The position numbers and the translations under genes are program-made. From assembly GCF_020184175.1 (NCBI RefSeq), contig NC_065530.1, positions 19,135,260 to 19,199,259 on the forward strand: a stretch of DNA of 64,000 bases. The letters are read 5' to 3'. The notes below the pieces were generated by a model. It worked only from the letters and a program-made list of their open reading frames with translations. It had not been told where the DNA came from and did no database searches. This DNA is from Aphis gossypii (taxonomy: Eukaryota > Arthropoda > Insecta > Hemiptera > Aphididae). Each line of letters begins with the position of its first letter. The stretch's first letter is position 1. This document shows, piece after piece, positions 51,751 through 62,282 of this stretch.

Positions 51751-52940
51751 AAAACGATTCTGAACGGAGATGATTTGTCAGTCTAGAATATTTAATGTTA
51801 GATATAAATATAAACAAGTTTATGCATTTTGAACTACAAAATAATTTGCAAATATTTATGATTTTGACGAGTTTTTGTCAAAATTTGAACTTCAAATGCT
51901 AATAAAAAAAAAATGTGCCTATGTATTCTTATAATTTTTTTATCGCTATAAGAATAACTTATGAGGAACTTTGTATTAATTTTTCAAATATTTTGACTCC
52001 GCCAAAAAAATTTTATCGACACTTCAAAAAATAATTCTTAGAAGAATTGAAAATTTCATTTGTCTATAAATAGCTCAAAAAAAGTCAAAATATTTTGAAA
52101 ATCAAATCACGTAAAGAAAATGACAATCTAAATAACTGGTAAAATTTTTAAGTATTTACGACTTATACTATTTGAATAACAACAAATATCAAAAACCGTT
52201 TGAGGCTAAACTGTTATTTAACGCGGTTTTGTAAAAATTTAAATTTCAAACACTCATAAATTTTTTTTGTCTGAATCCGGTAGAGTTTTTTTTACAGATA
52301 TTTGAAGAAAAATTTATGGAGAAACTTGTATCATATTTTCAAAACTTAGTTATAAAAGAAAAAAATTTTACGATTTTCCAACCACAAAATTACTTGCAAA
52401 TTTTCGCAATTTTGACATATTTCGTATAAATAAAAAAAAATTGTGACTAACGATTTCGGATTTTTTTTTGTCACTTTAAGAACAACTTATAAGAAACCTT
52501 GTATTAAATTTTCAAGATTTTCTGGTCAGCCAAAAATTTTTTATCGTTATTTAAAAAAAAAAATACTTAGAAAAATTGAAAATTTCAATTGTCTATAAAT
52601 AGTTCAAAAAAAGTCAAAATTCTTTGAAAATTTAACTGTGTATGGAGAACGCTAATATAAACATTTAGTGAAAATTTCAAGTATTTACATTGATTAGTTT
52701 TTGAGTTATAGCAAAATAAAAAATTCGATTTTGACGAAAACTGGTTTTGCGCAAAAAATCCCGTTTTTCCCGATTCATTTAAAAAATATAACCTAACCAA
52801 CAAGATTCAATTTCCTTTTCAAAGAGGGGCTGAAATCAAAAATCGAAGCATTTTTACTGCTTCAAATGTTGTCGACAAACACAAAAAAAAAAAACACACA
52901 TCATTGTAAAATCAATACATTCATCACTCCGTTCAGAATC
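51751..52940. mobile_element. Inverted-repeat element of the GATTCTGAACGGAG family, about 1.2 kb
   Basis: It starts with GATTCTGAACGGAGATGA and ends with TCACTCCGTTCAGAATC, so the termini are inverted. The interior has tandem-like stretches (AAATTTTCAAG..., GTCAAAATTTTTTGAAAAT types recurring near 52060-52110 and 52595-52640). No protein domain is readable. Related copies lie at 4.2 kb and 57.8 kb. Confidence 0.75.
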
Positions 52941-53189
52941 TAAAATAATATTATAATAATATACATTTTTTTCAGTCGATAATAACATTTTTTAATTTTT
53001 ACAAATATCTTTTTCATAAATTTAAATACCATGAATTAAAATTTAATTTCGGCACAATCAATTTTAATTATCAATAATTGTATTGACATTTTAATAAAAC
53101 TAACATTACTTACATTTTTTTTTTAATTTAATTCGTATTATTTTTTGCAAATAATGTATATTAAATTTTTAGATATGCACATCTTTTGT

Positions 53190-53357
53190 TAAATATGATT
53201 ACAGTCTACCGAATTAAAATAATTAAATACTAAGAAATAATTTGAATTTATAAATAATAAATAATTAATAGTAGGTACATTTTATATAGTAAAACGACAT
53301 TAACTTTAAAAATAACTTCAACTAAAGAATCTTCGATTGTCTTAATAATGGTTATAG
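53190..53357 (+). repeat. Intron segment duplicated upstream of a zinc-finger gene exon (copy A)
   Basis: About 53200-53310 (GATTACAG, AATTAAAATAAT, ATAATTTGAATTTATAA, AAACGACATTAACTTT) is closely similar to 55288-55395 in the same order. The duplicated exon module follows in both places. This indicates a segmental duplication inside the gene. Confidence 0.8.
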
Positions 53358-53733
53358 TTGCAAACATGAGGTTAATGATGACCTTGAGGATGGTGAAATT
53401 TTGGATGAAGAATATGATACAGAAGTGGGTGAATCAACTGAACGAAATTCAGAACTTAAAGCATCTAAAGAAAATTGTCTTGAAGAAATTGCAAAACAAA
53501 AAATTGTTGAAGCTGTTAATGAGGAAGAAATTTTATGTGTTGGAAGAGGAATCAATAATCCTCACTTGTCCAATTTTCACGACAACGAAAATAAGGTCAA
53601 TGAAGACCTTGAAGATGGAGAAATTTTGGATGAAGAATATGATACTGATCTTAGCCAACTGGCTGAATCATCAAAAAAAAATTGTCTAGGAGAAGGTGCA
53701 AAACAAAAAAAATTTGAACATTCGTGGGACATG
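53358..53733 (+). CDS. Zinc-finger gene, first visible exon (two acidic modules)
   Basis: Probable acceptor TTATAG at 53352-53357; donor ATG|GTAAGC. It encodes two copies of the module (DDLEDGEILDEEYDTEVG and EDLEDGEILDEEYDTDLS) about 75 codons apart. Where the paralogous exon at 55944 has its TTTTAG acceptor, this copy reads CTTAAT, so the acceptor has apparently shifted 15 bp downstream. Confidence 0.7.
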
Positions 53734-56542
53734 GTAAGCAATAAATTAAACTATAATTTATTGTATTATAATAATATAATTTCTTTTTTGTTTACGTTAT
53801 ACTAGGATCAGAGACATCAACAGTCGTCTCATCGACAAATAATACATGCTCCTTTACATAACAATTTTTCAGGATTTAACAACAACAGATCCAGAAATAG
53901 AATTTCTCTAAATAAAAAGGTTATAACAAAAAGAGATCTTAGCTATCAAAGAGATGATGATAGAGGACGTAAGAGACTTAAAGTTGATCAGAACGATGAC
54001 GATAACAAAAAAACAAACGAGGAGGAAAGGTGTACATTCGTGCATAGAGAATTAACTTGTAAATATCACACTGGTATGAAATGCCATTCAGGTATAGATT
54101 GTCGGTTTAGCCATAGCAAATTTGATGAAAAAGAAAAAAGAAAAATATTGAAGGTAATATATAGTAAACAATAACTAATTTAATATAATATATGCATAAC
54201 CTTATGAATTACACAATAAAAATTATTTATTTACATGTTAATATATCTTTTAGCCTTTTGGAAAATTATGTTTTAGTACACCACAGTACGAAAATGAAAA
54301 TTTTATGGAATTTTTGTTTTCTTACATTTTTTATAGACTTATATTATATTTAATTTTTAATAATTGTTCATGTTTTATTCTATATAAACAAGTATACAAA
54401 TAATATTCTATTTCAGAACAATTTAGAAGAGAAACCACTCTTGTCCGTGCAGACCTATGATCAACCTTTTTTTGATGATCTAAGCGATGAAGATGAATTT
54501 CATGGCAAGTTAAAATATAATACAACTTATCATTACTTAATAAACTTCGAGATGCTCAAAATTATTATTGTTAACAAATGTGTATAAAAACTATGGGACA
54601 CCAAAAAAAAAAAAAAAATTATTATTCATATTTTCTTTTATAACAAACATAATATATAAGTATAATGCATAACTTACCACATTACAGATTAATATTAATG
54701 ATGAAATAATAATCATGTTAATAATTATGATGATTTTTAATGTTCTTTAAAAGCCAATTTTTTCAGTTCAGTCAAATAACTTATTGTGGTGTTTAATCTA
54801 ATGCTTAATTTTTATAACAAATTATCAATATGATTTCTTAATTTTAAATTGTATTAAATTAATTTCAAAAATAATATTATTATAACTTTTTTCTAATTCA
54901 TCAAACTTATAAAAATTTTAAAATGATTGAATATATGTACTAAATGTTTTCTTGGGATGGAGGGGATACAAAAGACTGAGGGCTGTGGGATCACGCTGTT
55001 ATACATAGTATTTAATATTTATTTGTTAATTAAAAATGTATACTTTTATAATTTAAAATAGCAGCATCGATAATATAGTATGGTTTTATAATTAAATTAC
55101 ATTTTTAAATTTATTTTAGGTCTTGTTATTGATGAAGAAAATTTTCAAAATGATGTAAAAGATCAGTTGTTACCAGAAAAGCAAAAAGAACCTTTAAACA
55201 AGTAAATTATATATAATGTTTAAGTATTATTTTTATAAATTATATAAAATGTTACACACATTTTTTAATTCTCAATATAACAATATGATTACAGAATTAA
55301 AATAATGAAATACTAAGATATAATTTGAATTTATAATTAATAAATAATTAATAGTACTTTTTATCTAGTAAAACAACATTAACTTTAAAAATATTAGCTC
55401 AAAGCTAAAGCTATTAATTAATGTTTTTTTTATTTACCTATCTATACATTATAATTATTATTACCTATATTCAAATAGCCATCAATTAAGATTATTAATT
55501 ATTAGTAATTAGTATTACCTAGTTAGTTTTTTGGTGGACAGATTATTAACTCTTAGAAAATATTGAAATGTCAAATGCAATTCCAAAGGAAATAATTAAC
55601 TTATTACTTATAATTAATCTTAATCTTAAACCTATTTAAAAGTATAATTCTATAGATTATAGAAACATATTTATAAAATAATAATTAATTAATTAACATT
55701 AATTAAATAAAAGCTAGAATTTTTTCTTGTGTTTAGATAGATTAATATTATTTATTTATAATTGTGTATTTAGGTACCTAATATAATATGTTTTGGCTCA
55801 ATATGTTCCTTATCCTGTTTTTTTTTAATTGTTAGATTACATTTAATATTATTTATATAAATGTTTTAAATAGAAAACTAATAAATACTACTGTCTACTA
55901 GTAATAATTTTATAGTTAAGATAGATATTTTCAATTGTTTTAGTAATGGTAATGGTTGCAAAAGTGAAGTAGATGATGACCTTAAAGATGGAGAGGTGTT
56001 TAATGAAAAAGATAACACTAATAAGACTAAATCGTCTGAACATAATACAAAAACTAAAGAATTTAAAGAACATTGTCTTATAAAAGAAAAAAAATATTTT
56101 ATGTTACCGTGCGAAGTGTCTGTACGCGACTACTCTGACATTCCTCTTACGGTAAACAAAATTAACATTATTTCAAATTTATGTGAAATAAAAAACATAT
56201 TGTAAAAAAAAAATTATTAAATTATTTTTTCATGCGTATTTTATGTAGATGGGAGTTGATGATCCACGTCTTAGAAATAATATATTAGCGGCAAAAGATC
56301 CTAGGCCTATTCAAAATGCCACTATTCAAGGTCCACTTCTGCAAACACCTAACCTACCTCAACCGTCCCCTGTGGATATTGATATGAGACAAATGCTCCC
56401 ACCTACTATGACGTATTCACAAACGATGGCGATATTAAATGATTCACGTAGGAAACCACATGTTCCTAGAGATCCTAGGTTGCAAAGACGACGTTTCGAC
56501 GTGGACCAAAGATTAAATAATTTACAATTATTTTTAAATTGA
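53358..56542 (+). CDS. CCCH zinc-finger protein, ZC3H4/6/8-like (5' end not found)
   Basis: Six exons in consistent phase: 53358-53733, 53806-54153, 54417-54504, 55120-55201, 55944-56151 and 56249-56542 (stop TGA), 465 codons in view. No ATG precedes the first exon in frame (stop near 53325), so an upstream exon is missing or lost. Three copies of an acidic module (DDLEDGEILDEEYDT) lie in exons 1 and 5. A basic patch RGRKRLK precedes a single CCCH finger, CKYHTGMKCHSGIDCRFSH (spacing C-x7-C-x5-C-x3-H). The C-terminus has DPRLR, DPRP and RDPRLQRR. EDGEI modules, a CCCH finger and DPRL motifs together recall ZC3H4/6/8 and Drosophila suppressor of sable, nuclear proteins acting on nascent RNA. 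Most family members have more than one finger, so this may be a diverged or partial paralogue. Confidence 0.75.
53806..54153 (+). CDS. Zinc-finger gene, exon with CCCH finger
   Basis: TACTAG acceptor and AAG|GTAATA donor. A Gln/His/Asn-rich start is followed by a charged region and a basic patch. The finger ligands are Cys, Cys, Cys, His in CKYHTGMKCHSGIDCRFSH, and a Lys-rich helix follows. Confidence 0.9.
54417..54504 (+). CDS. Zinc-finger gene, exon ending at a GC donor
   Basis: TTTCAG acceptor. It encodes NNLEEKPLLSVQTYDQPFF, then DDLSDEDEFH. The donor is CATG|GCAAGT, a GC-AG intron; the phase (one base G) matches the next exon and forms Gly. Confidence 0.82.
54505..55119 (+). other. GC-AG intron of the zinc-finger gene
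   Basis: 615 bp, starting GCAAGT and ending TTTTAG. GC donors normally have a strong consensus elsewhere, as here (GCAAGT). AT-rich, with nothing else seen. Confidence 0.75.
55120..55201 (+). CDS. Zinc-finger gene, short exon
   Basis: ATTTTAG acceptor and CAA|GTAAAT donor. It encodes LVIDEENFQNDVKDQLLPEK, then QKEPLN, charged with no known domain. It ends with two bases that join T of the next exon. Confidence 0.8.
55202..55943 (+). other. Intron holding duplicated segment (copy B)
   Basis: 742 bp. Positions 55288-55395 match 53200-53310. After that this copy carries about 540 bp not present in copy A before the shared exon module resumes at 55944. Confidence 0.75.
55944..56151 (+). CDS. 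Zinc-finger gene, exon with third acidic module
   Basis: TTTTAG acceptor and ACG|GTAAAC donor. It opens with NGNGCKSEVDDDLKDGEVF, a diverged copy of the module in 53358-53733, then a Lys-rich linker and MLPCEVSVRDYSDIPLT. Confidence 0.82.
56249..56542 (+). CDS. Zinc-finger gene, last exon
   Basis: TTATGTAG acceptor, 98 codons including TGA. It has DPRLRNN, KDPRPIQ, a Pro-rich middle (TPNLPQPSPVDIDMRQ) and PRDPRLQRRRFD. Repeated DPRL/DPR motifs are a feature I associate with ZC3H4/ZC3H6 C-termini. A possible polyadenylation signal AATAAA is at 56842-56847. Confidence 0.85.
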   Translation: MGVDDPRLRNNILAAKDPRPIQNATIQGPLLQTPNLPQPSPVDIDMRQMLPPTMTYSQTMAILNDSRRKPHVPRDPRLQRRRFDVDQRLNNLQLFLN

Positions 56543-56867
56543 TACCTACTTATTTAATCATAAACCAAACTTTATTTTTCTTAAATTACTTAAATTATAC
56601 TTGAACTAATTGTTAAAAAAAAATTTAATTTGATGTATTTATGTTGTATAATGCTTTTAATTTTGTTATCTATTTTTGAAATATTTGCTTCATTATACCT
56701 ACACAATACGATACTTTGTTATACGCTATAATTTAAAATATTAACACGTTATATTATTTATGATTGTATACAAATACATTTTTATTTATTTATAACTGTT
56801 GTAATATGTGAATTTATTAGGTATTTAATATTGTTATGTTTAATAAAAAAAACACTATATTTAGCAG

Positions 56868-57246
56868 TGGCACGACAAAGTCAAAGTGGGTAATTAAATG
56901 GGTGCCACCTCATGCTTTTTAAAGGGTGGCGACTAACAATAAATGAGTGATAATTTAGCATTAACTAGTACATTAATATTTTCTACAACAAATAGTTTAA
57001 AATGTGAAAGTAAATAAATTATTGTTTGGTTCTGGATGGGAGGTGAAGCATCAGACAAGAATCTGAACATATTTTGTCATGGCTATAATATAATAAACAT
57101 AGCAACTAATAATAATAATAATATATTATCTTATATATAAAATTATCCGGTCACAGTGTTTGTTATTGAATTCCTCCGAAACGGCTTGACCGATTTATAT
57201 GACTTTTTTTTATGTATATTTGATAGGTCTAAGAATAGGTCATAGG
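56868..57246. repeat. Old repeat fragments downstream of the zinc-finger gene
   Basis: CAGTGGCACGACAAAG at 56868 looks like a hAT-type terminus, but its partner was not found. From about 57145, CCGGTCACAGTG followed by CTCCGAAACGGCTTGACCG begins another repeat. That repeat continues after the nested MITE at 57493 (CATAGGCTATTTTTTCAACCC). Confidence 0.5.
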
Positions 57247-57492
57247 CATGGGCGCCGCGAGGGGGGTGCAAGGGGGTGCACTTGCACCCCCCTGGCTTTT
57301 CAAAAAATGAAAAAAAAATGAATGGTATTATATAATACAATATTTATAAAATCAAGTAATAATAATATAAATTATTATTATTATATCATATAAATAATAA
57401 TTACTAATATTATATAATGTATATTAGAATTAGAAATCACAATATACTATGCACAAATGCACCCCCCTGATAAAATTCCTGGCGGCGCCTAT
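57247..57492. mobile_element. Nested MITE, 246 bp, with 9-bp target duplication
   Basis: The termini ATGGGCGCCGCGAG and CTGGCGGCGCCTAT are inverted relatives, each followed inward by a GGGGGTGCA tract. GGTCATAGG flanks it at 57238-57246 and again at 57493-57501, an exact 9-bp duplication. The surrounding repeat reads through if the element is removed. An internal hairpin GGGGGTGCACTTGCACCCCC lies at 57272-57291. Confidence 0.88.
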
Positions 57493-57782
57493 GGTCATAG
57501 GCTATTTTTTCAACCCGTAGGTGTTAAGGGTGGTCAACCCCAAATATTTTTTAATATTTAACGTGTAAATTGTATACATATGATATAGGCGGCAGCCTAT
57601 AGATATTATAAGTATATTATAATTTTAGCGCTTACACCAACATTATGAATACCTACCGGAATATTCGTATCAACAAAACTTTTAAACGATATAAACGATA
57701 AAATACATGCCATTGACATAACACAACAATGCAGTAGAAACAGTACAATTATATTGTGTCTGTGTCATTACGTTCATTGTTT

Positions 57783-58190
57783 AGATTATGAACGGAGTGA
57801 TAAATGTATTGATTTTACAATGATGTGTTTTGTGTGACGTGTGTGTTTGGGTATTGTGTACACCATAACTTATCGAAATAATACTTCAATTTAAAACTGC
57901 AGGGGTGGTTTCCCGTGGTAAATTAAATATTCTTGGTACATTGTAGTGGCAAGAAGTTTACAGATATTTTCGAAAAAATCGGGAAAACCACAAAAAGTGA
58001 CGGAAAAAGTAAAAACGGGGATTTTTACTCAAAACTAAGTTTTGATAAAATCGATTTCTTATATACGTAGCCACGTTGCTAAAGTTGTAACTCAAAAACG
58101 AATCATTGTAAACGATAGATTGATACCTACAAGTATATTTTAATTCAATTTTCAATTTTTGATTAAAAAAAAAAAAAAAACTACAGTTTT
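57783..58190. repeat. Third copy of the GATTCTGAACGGAG repeat family
   Basis: ATGAACGGAGTGATAAATG, then TATTGATTTTACAATGATGTG, is the reverse complement of the right end at about 52895-52940. Further on, GTAACTCAAAAACGAATCA and GATAAAATCGATTT correspond to 52690-52740 inverted. Confidence 0.75.
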
Positions 58191-58963
58191 TTTAATTCAT
58201 GCGAATATTGCGAATTATACGTTATTAAACGCACTATGTCTTACAAACTTACAGTGCAGTCATACACATTCATACTGGTGAAATAAAGTTTAATGTAATT
58301 ATGTAACTGTTTGTTTCATTTTGCGTTATCCTACATTTTTTTTAATTAACAATATAAAAATTCAACCTAGAGCGTTTCAGGCATTCTAGCCCATACTCTT
58401 CTACTAGATATTATGATATATTTTGCACTTTTTTAGTCCTTAAAACAGTATGACGTACATTTTAAAACAAAATTAAAATTTTTGTAAGTATAAATTGTAT
58501 TTACTAAGGTCGATGGACCTTCCAAGTCCAAAACCCCGGGGCATTGCCGTATCTTGCCATTTTGTAGTTATGCCCGTGTATAAATACTATAAATGTTTAC
58601 ACTAGTGTCGATTATCTAATATTAAAATACACTACCAGTACCAATACTAATACTAATTACTATTTAATATATTTTTATAGTACCTATGCTTATTTATAGG
58701 TACCCTAATAAGTTGACCACCACTTGTTTTTGAATTTTACAATTTTTCATATGTTAAATCTTATCGGTTTTTGTAATCATTGATAAGTATTTGTTATCTG
58801 ATATACCTAGTAAGTAGTAATATCTATCATTCATTCATAATTTTCAGTATTCTGATAGATCAACACAAAATTGTGTCCTGTTATTCAAAAGCATTTTTTA
58901 TTTTTGAAAATTGACTTATTAAATGTTTTTGGGCAGAATAAATTGTAAACCAATATTTCAAAA
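58191..58963 (+). promoter_or_regulatory. 5' flank of the PLC-gamma gene
   Basis: AT-rich, with no CpG island and no clear TATA box. The transcription start and any 5' UTR exon cannot be placed. An in-frame TAA five codons before the ATG at 58964 supports that start. Confidence 0.4.
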
Positions 58964-59165
58964 ATGGCTTGCGGCTCATTATCACATAATGTGCTTATTT
59001 CGGAACTCGAACAAATTATGAACATTTTGGAACGAGGCACAATTGTTACAAGATTCTATTTGAAGAAGCGGCCTGAGAAAAGAACATTGAGACTACGCAA
59101 GGAAACACGACAGATTCTATGGTCCAGGACTAGTAGTAACAACAATAAGACCTTTGACGGCTCTT
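58964..59165 (+). CDS. PLC-gamma exon 1
   Basis: ATG with upstream in-frame stop; donor TCTT|GTAATT leaves one base. It encodes ISELEQIMNILERGTIVTRF, then KKRPEKRTLRLRKETRQILW, the first strands of the PH domain. Confidence 0.92.
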
Positions 59166-61857
59166 GTAATTATATGTTTTAATTTGATTAATAAATTATT
59201 GTTTGATTATATTGTACCATTATGTGTATTTAACATTTTATGTGTGATTAATAAATTTATTTAGTGGACCTTAAAGATGCCAAAGAAGTACGCTGTGGTA
59301 GAAATAGTAAAGAATTTGATAGATGGCCTGATGAATTAAAGAAATTTGAAGCGACCAAATGCTTTGTCATATTTTATGGCAACGAATTCAAATTGAAAAC
59401 TCTGTCTGTTGTTGGTATGTTCATTAATGATATGATTTATAATATATTTATGAAATTTGAGTAAAATTCTATGTAATTAAAATAACAAAGGTACCTATTT
59501 ATTTATTTGGTAGTACCTTTATCTTATGAATAACTGGATGTAATAATGTCAAGGTTGTTTATGAATATTTTAATTGTAAAAATATTAGGTATGATAATTT
59601 CAAATATATATTTTTCGTTATTATCTTAATAATATAAATTCAGTAAATGTTTAAAAAATAATAACAAATAATGTTATAAAAGAAAATTTATAACAAACTT
59701 TTAAGTATTACAATGAAATAAACAAACCATTATGGACAGTTCCTATTTACTTATTTTAAAAATGGGTGCATAAATGTTAAGCTCTTATATTTAAGTATAT
59801 CAATTAAAAAGATGTTTGTTTCATGCTAATACAGTATTTAATTACATTTTTTTGGTTTTTTTTTGATAAAAACCATGTAATATTTTTTATATTTTCATTT
59901 TTTTGTTTTATAGTTTTTTGACAATATTTTCCAATTTTATAATATACTATCTCTTTGTCCAATACACATTATTTTATTTATAAAAACCTAAAAGTGCTAT
60001 TGATAGGTATTTATATAATAAAAATGGTTACTTATTAAAAAAAAAATAATAAAGCTTAATTTAACTTAAATTAATTAATTTATATTTAATTTTTTAATAA
60101 AATTAATTTTGTTGTAGGTAGTGCAATACCATCATGGGCTTGTCCGATTTTTTAAATTTAAATTAATAAAATTTAATTTAATTTTTTTATAGTTTCATAC
60201 CTATTCAATTTTAATGGGTATGTTACCTTATTTTAGTTTCAAAAAACATTAATGGTTTACTTTTATAGTATTAACTATTATTTATTTTATTTTATGGTAT
60301 GAAACAAATTAAATCAAATTATTATAATTAAATTTTATTAACTTTAATTGGAAAAATGTTTATGTTATTACAAATTGGTAATTAATGAAAAAGTGTACAA
60401 ATAATAAAATACAGAAAATTAAAAAATTCTTTTTACAATTCTATATGTCTCTTTACTGGTTTTAATATTTTAAAAGTTTCAATCATGTCATCAATAGTAA
60501 TATAGTAGACAGACTCTTGTTCTATACTTATAGTAGTTACAGCTAACAATGCTTCCAAACAGTATTGGAGCATTATGCTTTTAAGTTTTGTTTTAATGAA
60601 ACTCAACTTAGAAAAATGGCTCTCACACAAACAACTTGTAGGTAACTAAGATAGTTACTAATTCTTTTACAACTTTGTATTTATTTTTAAATATGGTATC
60701 TCTTGGATAAAGTGGTTGGCTATTGCCTATTGGCTAATCCAATCTTCATATTATTGTTTAATATTTTATTATAAAAGACTGATAGTAAAACCCTTCAATA
60801 AGTCGCTGGTGAGGCAGCTGCCCACCCTGCTACCCCTGTAGACACGCCTATAAATACCATTATTAGTTTTGATCAGAATCTAAAATGTTGACATTTGTTA
60901 ATTTGTTAATGATTTTAATCTTGTTCTTCTTATGTCTGGTCCTAGACAATTAAATGGTTGTTAATATTAAGCTGTTTTATATGATTAAGAATTAAGTACG
61001 TAAAATCAAATGAAGTTAAAACTTGTTTTTAATTTAACTATAATGTTTAGAATAAATTGATAGTAACGAGTCCACTATTTCAAATTTACTTTTGAGTCAT
61101 AAATAAATGGGTTAAATTTATTATTATTTCTGCTATTTTATCTCTAATTATAATTGTAAATTGATTATAGCATTATCGGAACAAGAATGTGAATTATGGC
61201 TCAAAGGTTTATATCATCTTGTAAATGATACTGTTTGTGCTCCATATCCATTGCAAGTTGAAAGATGGCTACGTAAAGAATTTTATACTATGGAAAATTC
61301 AAGGGAAACGTTAGTATAAAAAACAATAAATCACTTAATACAAAATGTTTTATTTTAATAAAATGTTTTTTATAATATAATCATTAAAATGCTGTTTAGA
61401 CTAAAAAAAAAGTAAATTACATTTATTTTATAGAGTGACATTGAAAGATGTAAAATCTTTTTTTCCTCGTGTTCATTGTAAAATATCTACGAGTAAACTA
61501 CGAGAGTTGTTTCAAGAAGTTGATACCAGGAAGCGTAATGAGCTTAATTTTGATGAGTTTGTCTCTCTCTATAATAAACTTATCTATAATTCAGGGGTAT
61601 AAATTACATTTCATAATATTATATTGTGTTATAAACATTTAATATACCTGTTAACATTTTATTAGATTTTCAATGAATGTTTTTCAATGTATTGTTCAGC
61701 TGATGATACATTCAATGTTCAAAATCTTACTAGATTTCTGAACGCTGAACAAGAAAGTTTATGTCTTGAAGAAGAACTTGTTGCTAAACACATGAAAGAA
61801 TACTTCAAGTATTGTGGAAAAGATTCAAATGATAAACTACAATTTACTGCAACTGAT
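58964..61857 (+). CDS. Phospholipase C gamma, N-terminal exons (PH domain and EF-hand region)
   Basis: Five phase-consistent exons: 58964-59165, 59265-59414, 61171-61309, 61434-61596 and 61666-61857; 282 residues so far, continuing at donor GAT|GTAAGT. Residues about 15-135 form the N-terminal PH domain of PLC-gamma: LERGTIVTRFYLKKRPEKRT, then ETRQILWSR, then DLKDAKEVRCGRNSKEFDRW, then CFVIFYGNEFKLKTLS and ELWLKGLYHLV. Exons 4-5 form the EF-hand region with one loop-like DTRKRNELNFDEF; its calcium-ligand positions are partly Arg, so calcium binding is unlikely. The X/Y catalytic halves, SH2 and SH3 domains are not in the window. PLC-gamma hydrolyses PIP2 to IP3 and diacylglycerol downstream of receptor tyrosine kinases; the Drosophila gene is small wing. 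Either the gene continues past 64000, or it is truncated here. Confidence 0.92.
59265..59414 (+). CDS. PLC-gamma exon 2
   Basis: TATTTAG acceptor and GTTG|GTATGT donor. It encodes DLKDAKEVRCGRNSKEFDRW, then KCFVIFYGNEFKLKTLSVV, continuing the PH domain. Confidence 0.93.
59415..61170 (+). other. PLC-gamma intron 2 (1.76 kb)
   Basis: AT-rich, with no exon. A GC-richer scrap near 60800-60850 (GAGGCAGCTGCCCACCCTGC, then GTAGACACGCC) looks like the end of an old repeat. A minus-strand 65-codon frame at 60433-60630 (IETFKILKPVKRHIEL, FSKLSFIKTKLKSIM) is similar in style to hAT-transposase C-termini, but too little to call. Confidence 0.65.
61171..61309 (+). CDS. PLC-gamma exon 3
   Basis: GATTATAG acceptor and AAAC|GTTAGT donor. 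It encodes LSEQECELWLKGLYHLVND, the C-terminal helix of the PH domain, then YPLQVERWLRKEFYTM. Confidence 0.93.
61434..61596 (+). CDS. PLC-gamma exon 4
   Basis: TTTTATAG acceptor and GGG|GTATAA donor. It encodes VTLKDVKSFFPRVHCKIS, then LRELFQEVDTRKRNELNFDE, the EF-hand region. Confidence 0.93.
61666..61857 (+). CDS. PLC-gamma exon 5 (last in window)
   Basis: TTATTAG acceptor and GAT|GTAAGT donor. It encodes IFNECFSMYCSADDTFNVQ, then LTRFLNAEQESLCLEEELV and KLQFTATD, matching the second half of the PLC-gamma EF-hand region. The next exon was not found before the window end. Confidence 0.9.
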
Positions 61858-62135
61858 GTAAGTTATTTAAAATATATCATCCAAATACTTAATTTGATAA
61901 TACCGACTGTAAAAAATACACCAAACTTCAACAATTTATAGCCATCCATTTTATTTTATAACAAAATGCATTCAACATTTACAATTTATTCCAAATACTT
62001 ATAAAATTGTAATACTAATATTTGATATTTGCATTTTTGCTATCTCAGGGGGGCGGATAAAATTAAGGATATCATATTATCTCTTATCACACATAAAAAA
62101 GGTCTAAGAAAAGAATGAAAATAAATTGGGTTTAA

Positions 62136-62141
62136 TTTATT
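62136..62141 (-). terminator. Candidate polyadenylation signal of AP-2 sigma
   Basis: AATAAA on the minus strand about 145 bp after the stop codon. Other A-rich matches are nearby, so it is a candidate only. Confidence 0.35.
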
Positions 62142-62282
62142 TTAATTCTAATTACACTCATAATAGCATTATATTATGTATATAAATAAAAAAAGAATAC
62201 ATTATGGTATAGAGTAATAAATTATAAATAGTAATAAGTGTATTGGTAAAGTAAAATATTTGCTTGTAGATATTATAAAAAC

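Noticed and set aside
53348..53689. Frame reading MVIVANMRLMMTLRMVKFW over the zinc-finger exon
   Set aside because: It is the +1 shadow of the acidic-module frame; the real frame splices cleanly at 53733 and carries the repeated module.
58964..61857. PLC-gamma fragment as a pseudogene
   Set aside because: All five exons are open with good splice sites and an intact final donor; absence of later exons is explained by the window end. Truncation remains possible but is not shown.
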